From contig BSBM01000904.1 in assembly GCA_027924585.1 (NCBI GenBank), forward strand, positions 19,119,001 to 19,183,000: a stretch of 64,000 nt of DNA, written 5' to 3'. Source of the stretch: Larix kaempferi. Taxonomy: Eukaryota; Streptophyta; Pinopsida; Pinales; Pinaceae. This document shows, piece after piece, positions 1-10,764 of the stretch. The notes below the pieces were generated by a model. That model saw only the letters and a list, made by a program, of their open reading frames with translations. It made no database searches and was not told the DNA's origin. How positions within the stretch are numbered: position 1 is the first letter of the stretch; every line of letters starts with the position of its first letter. Position numbers and translations under genes: made by a program.

Positions 1-389
1 ATCATGAGCAATATACATCAAATTTAATACCTGCCGCACCATATACTTGCTGCTGAGGCTGTCTCTGAGCTGGATCTCTGCTGAATCTGGGCACAAATAG
101 TAAACCAGCAATACTCTGTGATAGTCTCAATCAAAGCAAGACTAGGAAACTGTCTCAATGGGCTCATATCAAAGCCTGGCATGGAAGGGTGACCCTGTAC
201 AACCATATGTCCCCTCTGATACATCTGCTCGGGGAAATCTGAACAAAGCTATGTGCCTCCTCTGAAGGCATCGGATCTTTGATCTGGAAAAAAAAGTACT
301 GTGCGGTCCTCAGCCGCACAGTCTGCAGTATGGTAGCTCCAACTAACATAGATGTGATAACAGGTAACACATATCACTAGAGAGAATGA
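1..389. other. Unassigned sequence at window start
   Basis: No gene recognised. The minus strand carries two overlapping short open frames (66 and 68 codons) rich in Gln, Ser and Met. They could be a retrotransposon gag scrap, but I see no zinc knuckle or other diagnostic motif. By position this is probably intronic or 5' flanking DNA of the MED15 gene downstream. Confidence 0.3.
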
Positions 390-1620
390 TTTGGTTGATC
401 ATAGAATCTCATATGCCAAGAATTGCTAGACATTTTGGAGTTGGGAAGATCGTGACAAATCTACGAAGGTGTGTATTAGCCAAAGATGCAAGAACAAGTT
501 TCTATGTACATAAGAGGTTGTGGTCTTTGTAGCACTAGCAAACCAAGTAACTAGAAATTTGAATTGTAACATGCCACTACTAGTTCCTCAACCATGGGAG
601 AGGATCTCTATGGATTTTGTAGGAGGCCTACCAATGTTTATGGTTGTAGATTGATTCAACAAATGAGTGTGCTTATGTCGTGTAGGAATACCATCAGGTT
701 TCACCAAGCAACACAAATTCTTCTGCAATATGTGGGCACCGTTTGGATTGCTGTATTTGACTGTGTCTCATCGAGATGCATGCTTTTTAGGTTGGTTTTG
801 GAAAAATCAATGGGAAAAGATGGATGGGAAGCTGAAGCATTTGATTACATTCTATCCACAAATTGGAGAGACTGAAGTAGTTGACAGAACTCTGTTGTAG
901 TTGTTAAGAGGATATCACAAGAAGCATATGCAGACGTGGGATGAACAAAAGTTCTGTATTGAACAATCCTATATTAAGGCAGTGCATTGATCCACCCAAA
1001 AATCTCCATTTGAGTCATGTTTTGGATATTTGCCACCCTTACCTTTTGATGTTGTTTTCTGGCAACAAGAGGAAGCTGAGCAGGACGTGCATGAGGCAAA
1101 TATTGAAAACAGATTCATCATAGGATCATACATGTCCACTTAAAAGTATAGGAGCAATTAAAGCAGAGTCATGAGAGGTATAAAATTCGCAACTAGCATA
1201 GGTCTGATTATAAGTTCTGCATTGGCGACAAGGTTTGTTTCTGTGTCAACAAAAAACAAATGCAAGTGGTTGCCAAGACTGAGATACAGACTGTTTGAAA
1301 TCAATAAATAAGTTAGTATCAATGCATTCAAGTTGAAGCTCTCACCATACATGCATATATATTCGGTGACAAATGTAGAGATTCTACCTGTATTTTAGCC
1401 ATTCATGTTGGATGTGAATGGAGAAGAGTAAGTCTTTCCAATAGTGGAAGACTTGGCATGTACTGCATTGGTATGATTGGATGAATATACAATGCTACAA
1501 AAAAGGTTTTGAGACATTTGACAAGGGTAAACTGATATATGGCAAATTGGACTCCTGAGACAACCACCAAGGAGAGAAAAATGGTATGCGAGAAAGAAGG
1601 TCATATAATTGTTTCCTCAT
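390..1620 (+). pseudogene. Decayed Ty3/Gypsy retrotransposon integrase with chromodomain-side tail
   Basis: Remnant of a Ty3/Gypsy polyprotein read on the + strand across several frameshifts and stops. In order: the integrase zinc-binding region (RHFGVGK near 427, then CGLC near 517), the start of the catalytic core (WERISMDFVGGLP near 595), a motif like the conserved TEVVNRSL of Gypsy integrases (here TEVVDRTLL, near 870-897), and the conserved KSPFE..YGY block near 1000-1040. A weak match to the region after the core (VTNVEILP near 1365-1390) and a possible chromodomain tail follow to about 1620. The order and spacing match Gypsy integrase; the many stops show it is dead. The LTRs were not located. 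It lies upstream of the first recognised MED15 exon, presumably in an intron. Confidence 0.75.
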
Positions 1621-4334
1621 CTCAGTTTGGCAGTTTTTGGGGACAAAAAGCTTCCCACTGGGGAGGTGTGATCCAAAAAGGATCTATTGACTAAAAGAAA
1701 TGGCTTGACTTAATAAAGATTGAAGGCTCAAGAATCAACCAACGTAGAAAGGCAAGTGAATGCAAAATCCATTGAATCAACTGACAAGGACAAAGAAGTT
1801 GACAGGGTTTTATTAACCATAGAAAGGTGGTTGATTGACATAATGGGGATCAACTGGACAATGGAAGGGGAGCTGAATGTCTAAGAGCGGTCAAACCTAA
1901 CCAAGAAGAGTTATACTGATCTGAGGGCATGACTGAATGTGATAACATGGAGTCAACCATTTGAAGCTATCCATAGTCGACTAGATCAATGGCAAACATT
2001 TGAAAACTGATGAATAGAAATAGAACAACGGAATGCCACATGGGAGTGAGTAATAGGGACTTATGAGGAGGCCACCCACATCCACTCCACCCAAAAAGTG
2101 AGATTGATGAATGTTTGACCTCCCATAATTGTTTCTTGTCACCGAGGATTGTTGGTCTTCCTTGAGAGGATGAAAATGCAGCCAGGGAAAAAAGGGGGTT
2201 GGTTCAGTTGTTGAGGACACCTTGATGGTTCGGTGCCATTGCAGAGATTGACAAGTTGATTCATCTATACTATTGCAGATGGACAAGTACCCATTTGAAT
2301 GATTATTAGAAAGCCATACTGCTGAGAGCATGGAGGAGAGTTGTTTTCATCTTGTTCCACTGTTTGAAGAAAGTGTTCATGGAATCGAACAATGATATCA
2401 GAGTTCATGGACACTTTGTTGTAGAGGCTTTGATAGAAGTGAAGATATTTTAGAAGCCTTTGTAATATTTTTTGCACCTTGAGGGTAAAAGTGCCCAATA
2501 AGTCATTTTGTTGGAGTTTTCTCAAGTCAGGTTTCTCCATGGTAAATCTTTGTGTTACTGTGTAATTGTTCATGGTGGAATCTGTCGATTTGCATTAAGT
2601 AATTCATGTAGTAGAAATTAAACACAAAGATAGAATTGATAATAATGTTAGGTCTATGTTGATAATTCGACATAGCCATAGGATAATCAGTTATGGATCG
2701 TTTGGTGATTTATAATAGACACAAGTTTGGAGCACATCCACCGTTTGGCTTTGCTGCTTTACCAACTTTTATTATTCTGGCCTGCGAGAGCAAGACTAGG
2801 ATTTATGGCCCCTATGATGAATCTAAGCAAGCACTGCTTGTGAAGAGAAAGGCTTGATTAGATTTACAAAGTGTGCAGGTCCCACAAGAAGAACATCAAA
2901 AGTGCTCATTGATGCTTTGAAAGAATCACCCCAAAGGAAACCTTACCACTAGTGCACAACTAAAAAATTCTTCCAAAACAAGGCAAATTAAAAAAAAATT
3001 GACAGATAAAACAGAGGATTTCTGTAAAAAAGGTTTTGGAAAGAGGTTTTGAGAGTCCCTTCTCATCAAACAGCCCCTCCTTTCCAAAAAATACCAGCAG
3101 TATACCAATGCATAGTCTTCAATCATGCATAAATAGATCCCCCAAGGAATATTACTATGATGCAAATTTAACCTGGATTGATAAGTCCCTGAACCAAGAT
3201 TTAGAATGGGAGCCTCAGAATGGTTCTCCAAGAGATCAACACCGCATCATGTCCTCTTCGGAATGATGCAGCCAAATAAACTCTGCAACAAGATTGAGCA
3301 CAAGTGGTCAAGTTTAGGGGAAACTCAGTCCCTCTGTTTTGATACTATGTTGAAGTTAAAATAGATAAGCCATTAGGGAAGTAGAGTCTCTACATGATGA
3401 ACACATGGACAGCGCACATCAACAACAATGCGGTGGTATCATTGATATCCAAATAATTAGTGAATAGCATAAAGAGTAGTTAACATGATATATTACAAAT
3501 GAGGAAAGCTTCTTTTACATCGGAGATAGTGATAGATTAGCCACCTCAACCCATAAAACATGGGACCACTAATATGCCCACTAACTACCAATGTGGTCCA
3601 TATCCGAGCAGGAATGTGAGTCATTAATGATTTTGATGGCCACTAGGACAAGCAGAGATTATAATAGGTAGATATGGTGGTGCATTAAATGCACCAACAG
3701 TCTGGTGTTGGGAACATGTTTTGAATTATAAACAATAGGTGGATGTTTTTATATTTCCTGTATCTAACCAATATATAGGTTGTTTCTAACGAGACGCTAA
3801 AATGAAATGAGAATAGCTATGCAATGCAGTTGATAAACTACCCACCATGATGTGTTTATCAGATCAAATATTGTCAAGATTGAGGTTATGCAGTTGACAA
3901 CTACCATTTCCTAGGCATGCCTGTATAGAGACCATTCTATCTTCTGTAAATCTTAAGAAATCTGATGGTATTCTATTTAACTTCAGAACATTGATGTTTA
4001 CAAAACCTGTGCAACTCTAGCAAACCAACATAATATGAGATAACAGACTGCCAGGAAAAGCCACAATATATAGCCAAGTGTTACTTCTATGCTAACATGT
4101 CTTTTATGGGTATTCCTATTTATGTATTTGTGGGACACAATGGAAGTATGCCCTCTTGATAATGTTCCCTGATGCCTTTATCTTAAGCTTTTATAAAATC
4201 TGAAGTTCTAGTTTTGCATTATTTCTTTTGTAGACATGCATGTTTGTGTATGGCACACATGGGTTGCTGTGTGTGTGTGTGTGTGATGAAGTGTGTTTGG
4301 GCATTTCTCTGATGTATTGGGAATTTTCTTGCAG
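1621..4334. other. Non-coding stretch upstream of MED15 exon A
   Basis: No gene is supported. The first part probably belongs to the decayed Gypsy element. Near 3340-3356 there is a degenerate match to the reverse of a tRNA-iMet primer binding site, followed by AT-rich sequence that could be an old minus-strand LTR; this is weak. A (TG)9 microsatellite lies at 4268-4285. The last bases form a normal splice acceptor (TTTTCTTGCAG) ending at 4334. Confidence 0.4.
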
Positions 4335-4409
4335 CTACAAGGTTTAAAGGAGGCATATTATCCTAAATTAAAGGAAATGCATAACCAGCTTGTCGAAAGG
4401 TGTCAACAG
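4335..4409 (+). CDS. MED15: MED15 exon A (25 codons)
   Basis: A short internal exon encoding a helical segment that begins LQGLKEAYYPKLKEMH and ends in ERCQQ. It corresponds to the plant MED15 region that follows the DWQEE-type segment, where a charged helix (KxxYxPEL..LY..I) precedes the Gln-rich region. The acceptor is TTTTCTTGCAG, ending at 4334. The donor is CAACAG|GTGTGG at 4410. The exon is exactly 75 bases, phase 0 at both ends. The first part of the protein, including the KIX domain, must lie upstream of this window. Assignment depends on the join to exon B, which continues the same conserved block. Confidence 0.75.
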
Positions 4410-4881
4410 GTGTGGTTAACTTGTTCATGCTACACGATATAGATCTGATTCATTTATTCATTGATATTTACCATGTTTTTTTGGAACAAAGAGTTTGTGT
4501 TAGGCCAGTCATTAAAAAATATCATTATATGCTCTTTGGCTCCTATTATTTTAGCAATTCTTTTTCTATTAGAAGATGTGGTTTTGAAATCAAAGTTGTA
4601 ACCATATTCATGATGCATAGTTCTGATATTAAATTGTTTTCTTAAATTGCCAACTGTACCACCTGCCCATTCAACTATCTAGCCATGAAAACCCTGCATA
4701 TGTAGTAATATGCTGTATCATATTGCATTCAATATGCCTTCTAGTTTTCTTTTAATAGAAGTTCCTCTTTCAATATTGAGCTGTTCTGATTGCATTTGTT
4801 TAACACTAATATGGTTCACGTAAGAATATGAAGACTTGCAAAGTAAATTTTTTGAATGCTAATATGAGTATATTTTGCCAG
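4410..4881 (+). other. MED15 intron, 472 bp
   Basis: The only intron of ordinary size here. It is AT-rich with a T-rich 3' part and ends TATTTTGCCAG at 4881. A second AG lies 10 bases downstream at 4890-4891 (TTTTTTCCAG). Use of the second site would put the next exon out of frame, so 4881 is preferred. No repeat was recognised inside. Confidence 0.65.
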
Positions 4882-6129
4882 TTTTTTCCAGGTGAGCAAT
4901 TGGAAAGGATAAAAAAGATAAGGAATGTAGTACAACAATTAATGGCATATTTACAACAAAAGAGAGATAATAGACAAGTGTTCAATGAAGACAAATTCCT
5001 TAAGCTTGAGAAGCAGATGAATTATTTTATAGATAATTATATGTCAAGGAAACCTATTTCACAGCAACATGAAGGACAACAGCAACTTCAATCACAGACT
5101 AGCAATAAAGTGCAACCTGTGAAACAGTCACCCCAGCCCCAAATACCTCAGGTTCAGCAACCAGACAAGAATGCTTTTCAACAACAGCAGCTCAGTTCAC
5201 AGGCTTCTTTGGTACCAATACAGCATGGGTCTGGAAATATGTTACAGCAAACAGCTTCAATGTCATTACAGCAAAACATGATAAAATCAGTACCACTAAA
5301 TAGCAATAATTCCCAACAACAAAAGAGGGCCCTAGTGCAAAAGCAAGATCATCACCAGCATCTCATCCAAGCGAAACAACTAAAACAATTACAACAAAGC
5401 CAGAAGCAACATCCCTTGTTTCATCAGCAACATCAGCAGCAACAGATGCAACACCAACAGAAAAATCATCAAGTTGCTCAGCAGGCACAAACTAAGACAC
5501 CGCAAACAGCACAAGTTCAATTGAGGAGTGATATAAATAGTGAAGTCAAGGCAAAACTGACTGCTACATTCAAACCAGCATCTGTCAAACATCAGCAGCT
5601 TGGTCAAGTATCAGTTTATCAGCCACAAAAACAGCAGCATCAGCCGTTTAATGATACAGCATCATTGCCTTCCTCTTCACCACATCATTTTCAGGACTCT
5701 TCTCAAGTTTCTCAGCATTTTACTCCCCATATAGATAAACAGAGTCTAATAACATCATCACCACAGTTACCCAAAATTGAAACTCCTGTACACCCTGCTG
5801 CGTCCCCTTGTTTGGCATCCTCACCTTCAACTCTTCCAATGCCTTCAACCCTAATGGAGAATGTTGATACGAAGTCCTCTCCTGTTGTTTATTCTGTCTC
5901 AAATACTGGAAGTGCTCAGGGTCTTCAGCAGTCAGTTACTACATCTGCCAATGGTCAGACTCTAACTATTGGCATGCCAGGAATTTCTGCTTCTCCTCTT
6001 TTGGGCACATCCTCTCCAAACCTTGCACAAAATCTTGTCAGTCAGGATGGATCTCAAACTATGTCTCCTGGGTTTATGACGGATGGAAAACAAGCTACAG
6101 AGGCTCCCATTGAGCGTCTGGTCAAAAGG
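4882..6129 (+). CDS. MED15: MED15 exon B, Gln-rich central region (416 codons)
   Basis: The largest exon. Residues about 4-65 form a charged helical block (EQLERIKKIRNVVQQLMAYL..., then KLEKQMNYFIDNYM) equivalent to the EQLEKLK...MIAFLQ..K block of plant MED15. Residues about 70-250 are extremely Gln-rich, with runs broken by His, Pro and Ser, as expected of the low-complexity activator-contact region. Residues about 250-410 are Ser/Pro/Thr-rich. It ends ERLVKR, which joins in phase to IRSMSPVT of exon C; this matches the plant block ERPIDRLIKAVQSSSPQAL. The donor is AAAAGG|GTACTT at 6130. The start was chosen at 4882 because only that acceptor keeps the frame with exon A. The open frame is uninterrupted, arguing for a live gene. 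Confidence 0.88.
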
Positions 6130-6689
6130 GTACTTATTTCCTCAACCTCTCTGTTCAATTGACTACAGGCCTGAAAATTCTTAATTATCCAAATCTATTT
6201 CAAATAAAGATCATGCGATTTCCACATGCCTTAATGATGCATTTTTTGTCATAATAGCTTTTCAGTGTTTGCCTTTTGTCAAAAAGATCCCCCCTCCTAA
6301 ATTTCCATAATTTGTTTCCGTCTGTTGCTTTTTTTTTGCAAAGATAAAAATCTGTATTTTTACTCATGTAGAATGAAAAATACATTCTTTTGGTGCTTTA
6401 GAGCTAGAGCACTTGTACAAAAAACGCTTGTCATCAAGTACTGAAATCTCAATTGTTCAGTATCATATATCAAGCTATATAACTGTCAAGGCAGAATTGT
6501 ATTCTTATAAGTTATACTCATTACATAACAAAACATTAAAACCCTCTAGCTTGTTCAAAAAACTAAATAAATTGCATGTTCTATTTTCAATTTTCAGAGC
6601 AATAATTATGCATCCTTCCATCTAATCCCCAGTGTAGATTCAGATTTCCAGTGTGAATTCTGAGTGTGATCTGTCCTCGAACTCCTTGA

Positions 6690-6870
6690 GATATAAAAGG
6701 CCAGGAGTTCGGTCAAACCATCTTTGTGCGTTTTTCTCTCTTGTCTGGGCGTTTTTATTGATTGCTGGGTGAATTTATCATTCTCTGGGCATTTTTTCCC
6801 CTTGCCTGGGTGTTTTTATTGATTGCTGGACAAATTCCTTAGTGCCTAGACATTTTCCTCTCTAACTGGG
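6690..6870 (+). repeat. TATA-containing, LTR-like segment with 61-bp repeats
   Basis: A good TATA box (ATATAAAAGG, 6691-6700) is followed by two degenerate copies of a roughly 61-bp unit (TTGTCTGGGCGTTTTTATTG near 6741, TTGCCTGGGTGTTTTTATTG near 6802) and further TGGGCATTT echoes. This resembles the promoter and leader of an LTR, but no LTR partner was found. It is probably a retroelement fragment rather than a host promoter. Confidence 0.35.
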
Positions 6871-7116
6871 CATTTCTCGTCACGGTCGGGCTTTAAGTAT
6901 TGTTGGAGAGAAATCAATTGAACTACTGAATTTTTGACAACAAAACAAAATTGTATTCGCCTCCCAAGGAGAGAATAACAAATCGCTGTTGCTGGTGTAT
7001 TGATTGCTTTTGAGGAGATTGCCAAGCACTGGCACAATGCTTTCCATTTAGAAATAATGAAGATACAAGTATTGCTGGTCAAAGTCAATGCAAAACGTTT
7101 TTGGCATCCAAGCATG

Positions 7117-7356
7117 TTTTTTTTTCAATGTGGTTCACAACCCCATAGAGGAGATGTTACGTCCACAAATAGAATTCACAAGGGGCCCACCTGAAGTGGC
7201 CTCACCCCGCCTGCTCTAATTAGTAATTACAAAGCCTAACCCGATGGGGACATCAAGTGAGGCCCTTATATCTATACATAGCCACTCGGGGATTTGACAC
7301 TGAGTCCTTCTGCTTACAACTCACAGCTCTCAACCACTTGAGCTAACCCATCGGGC
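7117..7356 (-). mobile_element. tRNA-derived SINE with perfect 19-bp target duplication
   Basis: Read on the minus strand, the element starts GCCCGATGGGTTAGCTCAAG. It has a pol III A box (TTAGCTCAAGTGGTTGAGAGC type) and then a B box (GTGTCAAATCCCC type) about 35 bases later. A body of about 180 bases follows, with an A-run tail (the T run at 7117-7124 on +). The element is flanked by identical 19-bp direct repeats TTTTTGGCATCCAAGCATG at 7098-7116 and 7357-7375. An intact duplication of that length is the hallmark of LINE-driven SINE insertion and suggests a fairly recent event. The family was not identified. Confidence 0.85.
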
Positions 7357-7375
7357 TTTTTGGCATCCAAGCATG

Positions 7376-8099
7376 ATGGCGGAGGAAAAAAGGATTTTGT
7401 TGAAGCAAAACAAATTTTTTCTTTCCTGGGAATGAAGGGACTTGGCTATAAAGAATTGAGTTGGGCATTTTTCTAAAAGAGATTTCATTAGGCTTTAGTT
7501 GGAAGAATCAATTGTCCAAAGAAATGAAAGATTTGTAGTTCCCCGGAAGAGTCAATTACAACATTGAAGAGGCAATAGGGACAACCTTTGCAGAGTTAAC
7601 ATGATAATTGATTTGACCCGTAGGAGAAGTTGTGACTTGGCTTATGATGTAGTTGAGTGAGAGTGTTCCATTTGCTCAAGGATATAACATCTATCTCATG
7701 GTTTGTGGAAAGACACCACAAAGCTCTTGATAGAGGTGGAGTTCTACACACAGTAATAAGGACTCATCAAGTTGGAACTAGAGAGCGAAAGTTGGATTGT
7801 TGACCTGAGATTGAAGGTGGCATTGAGCAGAGAGAGACTTGGGTATTGTCCAAGAAAATCATATACTTTGGCTTCAAATGCTAGATTTGCCATGGAAAGA
7901 GACAAATGGTTACCTTGCTCATTTCCATTGATTTAAGTAGATGAACTGACTCTTTTTGGTGAATAAGTGAATTGGGTGGTGCCATTTGAGCATTATATCA
8001 CCATACCATTGGGAATATAACATAACATTATGTAACTGCTGAGCAAAGCATTCCTGAGCTACAACAATCCCTTTGTCAGCTTTGCTTGGCACTCCATCG
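7376..8099. other. Intronic spacer between SINE and Copia element
   Basis: No gene or clear repeat was recognised. The last five bases before the Copia LTR, CATCG (8095-8099), form one half of its target-site duplication. Confidence 0.4.
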
Positions 8100-9100
8100 T
8101 GAGGAATTGACTTAAATATGAAATGGCTCATTCACACATTCTGTCAAACACTTTGATTATCTAGGGTTTTAGCTTGAAATTCTGAAAGTAAAACCACAAC
8201 TTCAAAATGTACTTCAAAGTACTGAAAATAACTTTAAGCAAGATGGACACAAGTAATTTTGGTCAAAGACCGGGCAAAACCCCACAAAATTGGGGAAAAC
8301 CCTAAGAGAAAAACTTCATTAAAAAGAATTCTGAAACTTCTTTTACACATAAATTTCCTTCACTCATAAACTAACAAATCAAGCCTACTTATCTTTTTCA
8401 GACTGCTGCCTTGAAATTCGTGCCCACAGAACAGTGTAAGGCCTGCTGTACGACCTTCCTCACACATGCCAGAATCTGCTGTACAGACTGTTCTTTATCT
8501 GCATTAAATGCTGGCTTGAAATTCGTGCCCAACTCGTGCCAGAAACTCTGCTGTACAGACCAGACTGTCAGCAATTAATTCTGTATTTCTGCATTGAATT
8601 CTGTGTCCACGCGTGCTGTACGGACTGTTGGAAAACTTGCTGTATGGACTGTTGCTCAAACTGTCTTGGGAACTGTGCCTTCTGCTGGCTATCTTGGGAA
8701 ATGTGCTGCTGAAATTGTCTTGGGAAATGTGCCAAGTTCTTGGAAGCTTTCTTCTTCTTCTCTTATTCCTCTCTGATGGTGAGTGTTTTTCATTTGTCCC
8801 TCACTTCATTTTATACTTTTCTTTTCACTAACTAACCCTAACTACCAAAGAAACTACCTAATCAATGGCTAGGATTAGATTAGGAGATCTATGGTTCACA
8901 ATAGCTGCACTTTTCTCAAAAATAATAATTAATAAATACATCACTTAAGTGACCCACTTTTATAAAGTACAAAAATGTCTTTATTTACATAGAAGTCACT
9001 TTATTACATAAATACCAAAGGAACAAAACTTTTTGGTCCCCCTCATCACACCTGCACCAAAAACATGAGGGAGGACCTCCATAGTTATCTTTGTCAACAC
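8100..9100 (-). repeat. 3' LTR of the minus-strand Copia element
   Basis: 1,001 bp. On the minus strand it runs from TGTTGACAAAGATAAC (ending at 9100 on +) to AGTCAATTCCTCA (8100). It aligns over its full length with 16710-17724; the differences seen by eye are substitutions and small indels. Confidence 0.85.
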
Positions 9101-9466
9101 TCTCTCATAACGAGGGAGGTCCTTCCGGCACGATCCAAATCTCTACCACTAACTCTTGATGCAGCTCCCTCCTGCTTTGGAATGTCTCTCAGAGAGAAGT
9201 GCCCACCTCTGAAATAAAACTCTGACTCTTGAGATTCTGCCTGAACCTCATCAACCTGCTCATCACCATCACCTGTCTGGTTGAGTCTTTTGCCGGTGCT
9301 TTGGAGAGACTCACTCTCCTCATCAAAAGAAATGTAACTAACATGTCGATCAAATGCATCTCCAGCCCCATTCTCTAACTCTGACAGCCGTCCACCTGTC
9401 CATGGACGTACAACATGTCCTCTCAATATGTATAACTTATCCCTGCAATCACTAAGCAAGATTGTG
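9101..9466 (-). pseudogene. Copia C-terminal coding remnant next to the 3' LTR
   Basis: An open minus-strand frame with LLSDCRDKLYILRGHVV followed by acidic and polar sequence (SYISFDEESESL and beyond), ending a few bases inside the LTR. Joined across the nested hAT element to 10940-11047, it reads SVSSFEDGGYGLLVRDG..., resembling the Copia segment after the protease (LxSVSxLEDxGY...). The frame survives the join, so this is the tail of the gag-pro frame of the non-autonomous element. No integrase motif follows. Confidence 0.6.
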
Positions 9467-9713
9467 GTCCTGACCTACGCTGTTGGGAGTGGGAGCGAGA
9501 GCGAAGCGGGGAGCGAGGAGCGGGAGAGGGAGCAAAAAGCGAAATTTTCAAAAGCTTCCGTTTCGGGAGCGTTTTTTATATAATATATATTTTAATATAT
9601 TTTGATGCATATAAATTAAAAAAAAACATGTATTATGCCAAATTAGCTATAGAAAACATGAAAACATAGAATCTAGATATTCATATAACCATTTAGTACA
9701 CATTGATATAACA

Positions 9714-10124
9714 TCAAGCCAAAGGAAGCTATTTCTAAAATTAGATCTGGAGATTACTTTAATTGGAGATACCTTGTGCACTTCCCATTTCTGTACAAGA
9801 GAGGAGCCTATTTAGTCATCCATGCACACATGCATTGTTTCTTATAGATTGATATAACAATAGTTGTGTGGTTTGTTATGTCCAGTAAAAGCCAAAACGC
9901 TCAGCTCGATTCCCAGCAGCTCAGGTTAGAATCAAGCCAAAGGAGGCTATTTCTAAAATTAGATCTAGAGATTTACTTTAATTCGAGATACCTTGTGCAC
10001 TTCCCATTTTTGTACAAGAGAGGAGCCTATTTAGTCATCCATGCACACATGCATTGTTTCTTATAGATTGATATAACAATAGTTGTGTGGTTTGTTATGC
10101 CCAGTAAAAGCCAACAAGCTTTTT
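9714..10124. repeat. Two-copy 218-bp tandem repeat inside the hAT-like element
   Basis: Two direct copies start TCAAGCCAAAGG at 9714 and 9932 and share a long block ending in a GTAAAAGCCAA motif. The end of the first copy contains TTCCCAGCAGCTC, nearly the right terminus of the host element, so the duplication may have involved an element end. Confidence 0.75.
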
Positions 10125-10716
10125 GTTCTAGCTAAGTCTAAGTGGCTTTAAGAGATTTGATTGGCATGAGAAATGAAACCTATAACGAAAAACTGCTATG
10201 TTAAAAGTGTTTTAGAATGAAGTAACATGAATTAAAAAGTAATATCCCAAGAATATGATGGTGTGAATGTGATTTTGGTTGAAAGCACAGCAAGAGAAAG
10301 AACTTCAAAATAAGTTAAAATAAAATATTTGCTCGATATCATTTAAAAACATAACAGCTTGTTTTCAATTCATCAAAAAAACTGAGGTGGCATTGCCCAT
10401 ACAATCTTTGTTACAATCCAACAATCATCTTTATAGTTTTCTAAAAGAAATCTAGATCTGACATGATCAACATGCAAATATTTTCAAAACACCAGAGGTT
10501 CTTGCTCCAAAACTTACGGCTATAGAGTTTAATACACTGTCCATTTGGAGTCCAAATGGACTCCAAATCCCTTTATAGGCCCAAACTAACCCTAGCCCAT
10601 CTAAAAAAATACCAAAAAAAATGCAGAAATCGAATTTTTTTTGGTTGAGTCCGCCGAACTCATGGGAGCGATTTAGGAATCGATTTCGGGTTCGATTTTT
10701 ACCTCGGAATCGATCC

Positions 10717-10764
10717 GGAATCGATGAGGAATCGTAGCTTCCGGATCGATTCCTCATCGATTCC
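10717..10764. repeat. 18-bp-arm palindrome in the right subterminus of the hAT-like element
   Basis: GGAATCGATGAGGAATCG (10717-10734) and its exact reverse complement (10747-10764) are separated by 12 bases. More GGAATCGAT/ATCGATTCC units surround it between about 10670 and 10900. The cluster is a plausible transposase-binding region; function is inferred. Confidence 0.8.

Noticed and set aside
4806-4994. Minus-strand 62-codon frame over the MED15 intron and exon
   Set aside because: Antisense shadow of MED15 exon B.
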